Positions 62,931-64,000 of a stretch of DNA of 64,000 nucleotides are shown in pieces. Source of the stretch: Vibrio splendidus (GTDB lineage: Bacteria; Pseudomonadota; Gammaproteobacteria; Enterobacterales; Vibrionaceae); NCBI RefSeq assembly GCF_003345295.1, contig NZ_CP031056.1:310001-374000 (forward strand), in the 5' to 3' direction. A program made the position numbers and the translations under genes. The notes beneath the pieces are model-generated. The model was not told the DNA's origin and searched no databases. It was given only the letters and a program-made list of their open reading frames with translations. The first letter of the stretch is position 1, and each line of letters opens with the position of its first letter.

Positions 62931-62962
62931 AAACTGCCAACTATGTTGTAGTTTGGCAGTTT
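62931..62962. terminator. Terminator-like hairpin
   Basis: AAACTGCCAA and TTGGCAGTTT arms extended by a bulged CTA/TAG pair, with TTTT on the plus strand. No gene upstream explains it. Confidence 0.55.
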
Positions 62963-63148
62963 TAATAGTTAGTCAGTTCATGGCTTTTAACTTGCCGTAG
63001 TTGGTTAACAACAAGTTATAAAGAATTGTCTACGATCGGTGTTTGAGACTCTAGTTATTGAACGATGTTTGATATTGAATTAATCAAATACGGATACTCA
63101 GGTACAGCCTAAGTTCGATCTTCTCTCGCAATAGATATGATAATTTTA

Positions 63149-64000
63149 TTACCCTATCTGTTGTTTCCAGAGTTTGGCATAAAGCCCTTCTTTCTCAACC
63201 AGCTCATCGTGAGTTCCGTTTTCACACACTTGGCCTTTATCAAGAACTAGAATGTTATCCGCATGACGAAGAGTGTTGAGGCGGTGTGCGATGCTAATTA
63301 CGGTTCTACCTCGACAGATCTCGTCCATGTTGCTCATGATGGCAGCTTCAGAGTTATAATCGAGAGCAGAAGTCGCTTCATCAAGCAGCAAAATTCGAGG
63401 GTTTACGAGTAAGGCTCTTGCCAATGCGACACGTTGACGCTGACCACCAGATAGAGAAGAGCCTTTCTCACCAACAGGTTGATCGAATCCGTGGGGAAGC
63501 TCTTCAATAAATTCTAGAGCGCCAGCAAGTTGCGCTGCGTGGCGCATCTCTTCATCTGAAGCTTGTGGCTTACTTAGGCGAATGTTATCTGCAACACTTC
63601 CTGAGAAAAGAATGCTGTCTTGCAACACAACACTCATATTGCGGCGTAACGATATAGGGTCCGCGATAGCTAGGTCCATACCGTCGACCAACACTTGACC
63701 ATGCTGGGGAACATACAAGCGTTGTAGTAGCCGGGTTATGGTGCTTTTCCCTGAGCCCGATGGGCCTGTAATACCGATAAATTGCCCTGGTTTTATTTCT
63801 AATGAGAGGTTAGCTAGTACCTCTGGAGCGTCTTCGTGGTAACGGAATCTAATGTTGTGAAACTCTATGCCACCATTGAGTTCAGGGACAGAAGCTAGCC
63901 CCTGTTTACTGTTTTCTTTTGGTTCATCAAGAATGTCACCCACTCGCTTCAATGCAATGAGAGTATGTTGAAAGTCTTGCCAAATTTGAGCAAGTCTAAG
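63149..64000 (-). CDS. ABC transporter ATPase of type I secretion kind, C-terminal part
   Basis: 283 residues visible; the frame is open to the window edge, so the membrane domain lies outside. The entry LAQIWQDFQHTLIALKRVGD, then ILDEP, is the linker typical of HlyB/LapB-type type I secretion ATPases. Walker A GPSGSGKST, Q-loop VLQDSILF, signature LSGGQRQR, Walker B ILLLDEATSALD and the switch His in SIAHRL are all intact. It would power export of an RTX protein or adhesin with an adaptor and TolC. Substrate genes are not in the window. Confidence 0.88.
   Translation of the reverse strand, partial: LRLAQIWQDFQHTLIALKRVGDILDEPKENSKQGLASVPELNGGIEFHNIRFRYHEDAPEVLANLSLEIKPGQFIGITGPSGSGKSTITRLLQRLYVPQHGQVLVDGMDLAIADPISLRRNMSVVLQDSILFSGSVADNIRLSKPQASDEEMRHAAQLAGALEFIEELPHGFDQPVGEKGSSLSGGQRQRVALARALLVNPRILLLDEATSALDYNSEAAIMSNMDEICRGRTVISIAHRLNTLRHADNILVLDKGQVCENGTHDELVEKEGLYAKLWKQQIG

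Larger units (their letters stand above)
62559..63148. other. Intergenic region upstream of glpF
   Basis: 590 bases. It contains the GlpR-like sites, several more TGCTCGAA-type half-sites to about 62750, and the hairpin at 62931. No gene is convincing. Confidence 0.5.

Overview
The window looks like part of a chromosome from a marine Vibrio, probably of the Splendidus group. This rests on gene content and protein character (glpFK/glpR/glpD, add beside a LysR gene, SgrR, many LysR regulators, a possible integron-type gene cassette) and on moderate GC, not on any database search. About 48 protein genes, several broken genes and many factor-independent terminators can be supported. I saw no rRNA, tRNA or CRISPR array.

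1-16.6 kb is metabolic and regulatory. It holds the 3' end of an enolase-superfamily sugar-acid dehydratase facing a GntR regulator, a periplasmic M19-family protein, an AraC regulator, a hexapeptide acetyltransferase, adenosine deaminase, a LysR regulator and a eukaryotic-type glutathione synthetase homologue. These are followed by a decayed AraC gene, a TetR/oxidoreductase operon with its promoter and twin operators, an HDOD protein, a DUF1090 protein, SgrR with a Gfo/Idh/MocA oxidoreductase, and a homocysteine methyltransferase homologue.

16.7-28.2 kb is a patchwork. An IS110-type transposase fragment sits beside a GIY-YIG gene whose flanks fit a mobile integron cassette with an attC site. 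Then come a lipoate-ligase-like protein, an SDR, a secreted alkyl sulfatase with a divergent LysR gene, an EamA transporter, a VOC protein, another LysR, a DUF1254 protein and two pseudogenes.

28.2-35.1 kb is the most unusual part. After an AT-rich, gene-poor stretch come a secreted protein of unknown family, a 1230-residue RHS/YD-repeat protein that stops just before the conserved RHS core, and an overlapping gene that carries the missing core behind what looks like a twin-arginine signal. It reads as an RHS toxin-like protein split into two genes, the second with its own export signal.

35.2-43.7 kb holds an AscB-like 6-phospho-beta-glucosidase with two LacI-type operators and its AscG-like regulator, a second acetyltransferase preceded by four 19-bp repeats, small oxidoreductases, a TetR gene, a lipoprotein phospholipase D and NfsA. 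43.8-55.3 kb groups a FadL-type outer-membrane channel, two large DUF1254 proteins, a Ser-type sulfatase with its radical-SAM maturase and LysR regulator, an Old Yellow Enzyme homologue and an exported amidohydrolase. This suggests breakdown of a sulfated, hydrophobic substrate. A MarR regulator with paired operators follows. 56.3-62.6 kb carries a 39-residue lipoprotein, a YdcH-like protein and the glycerol regulon (glpD, glpR, glpK, glpF) with GlpR-like sites. The window ends inside a type I secretion-type ABC ATPase.
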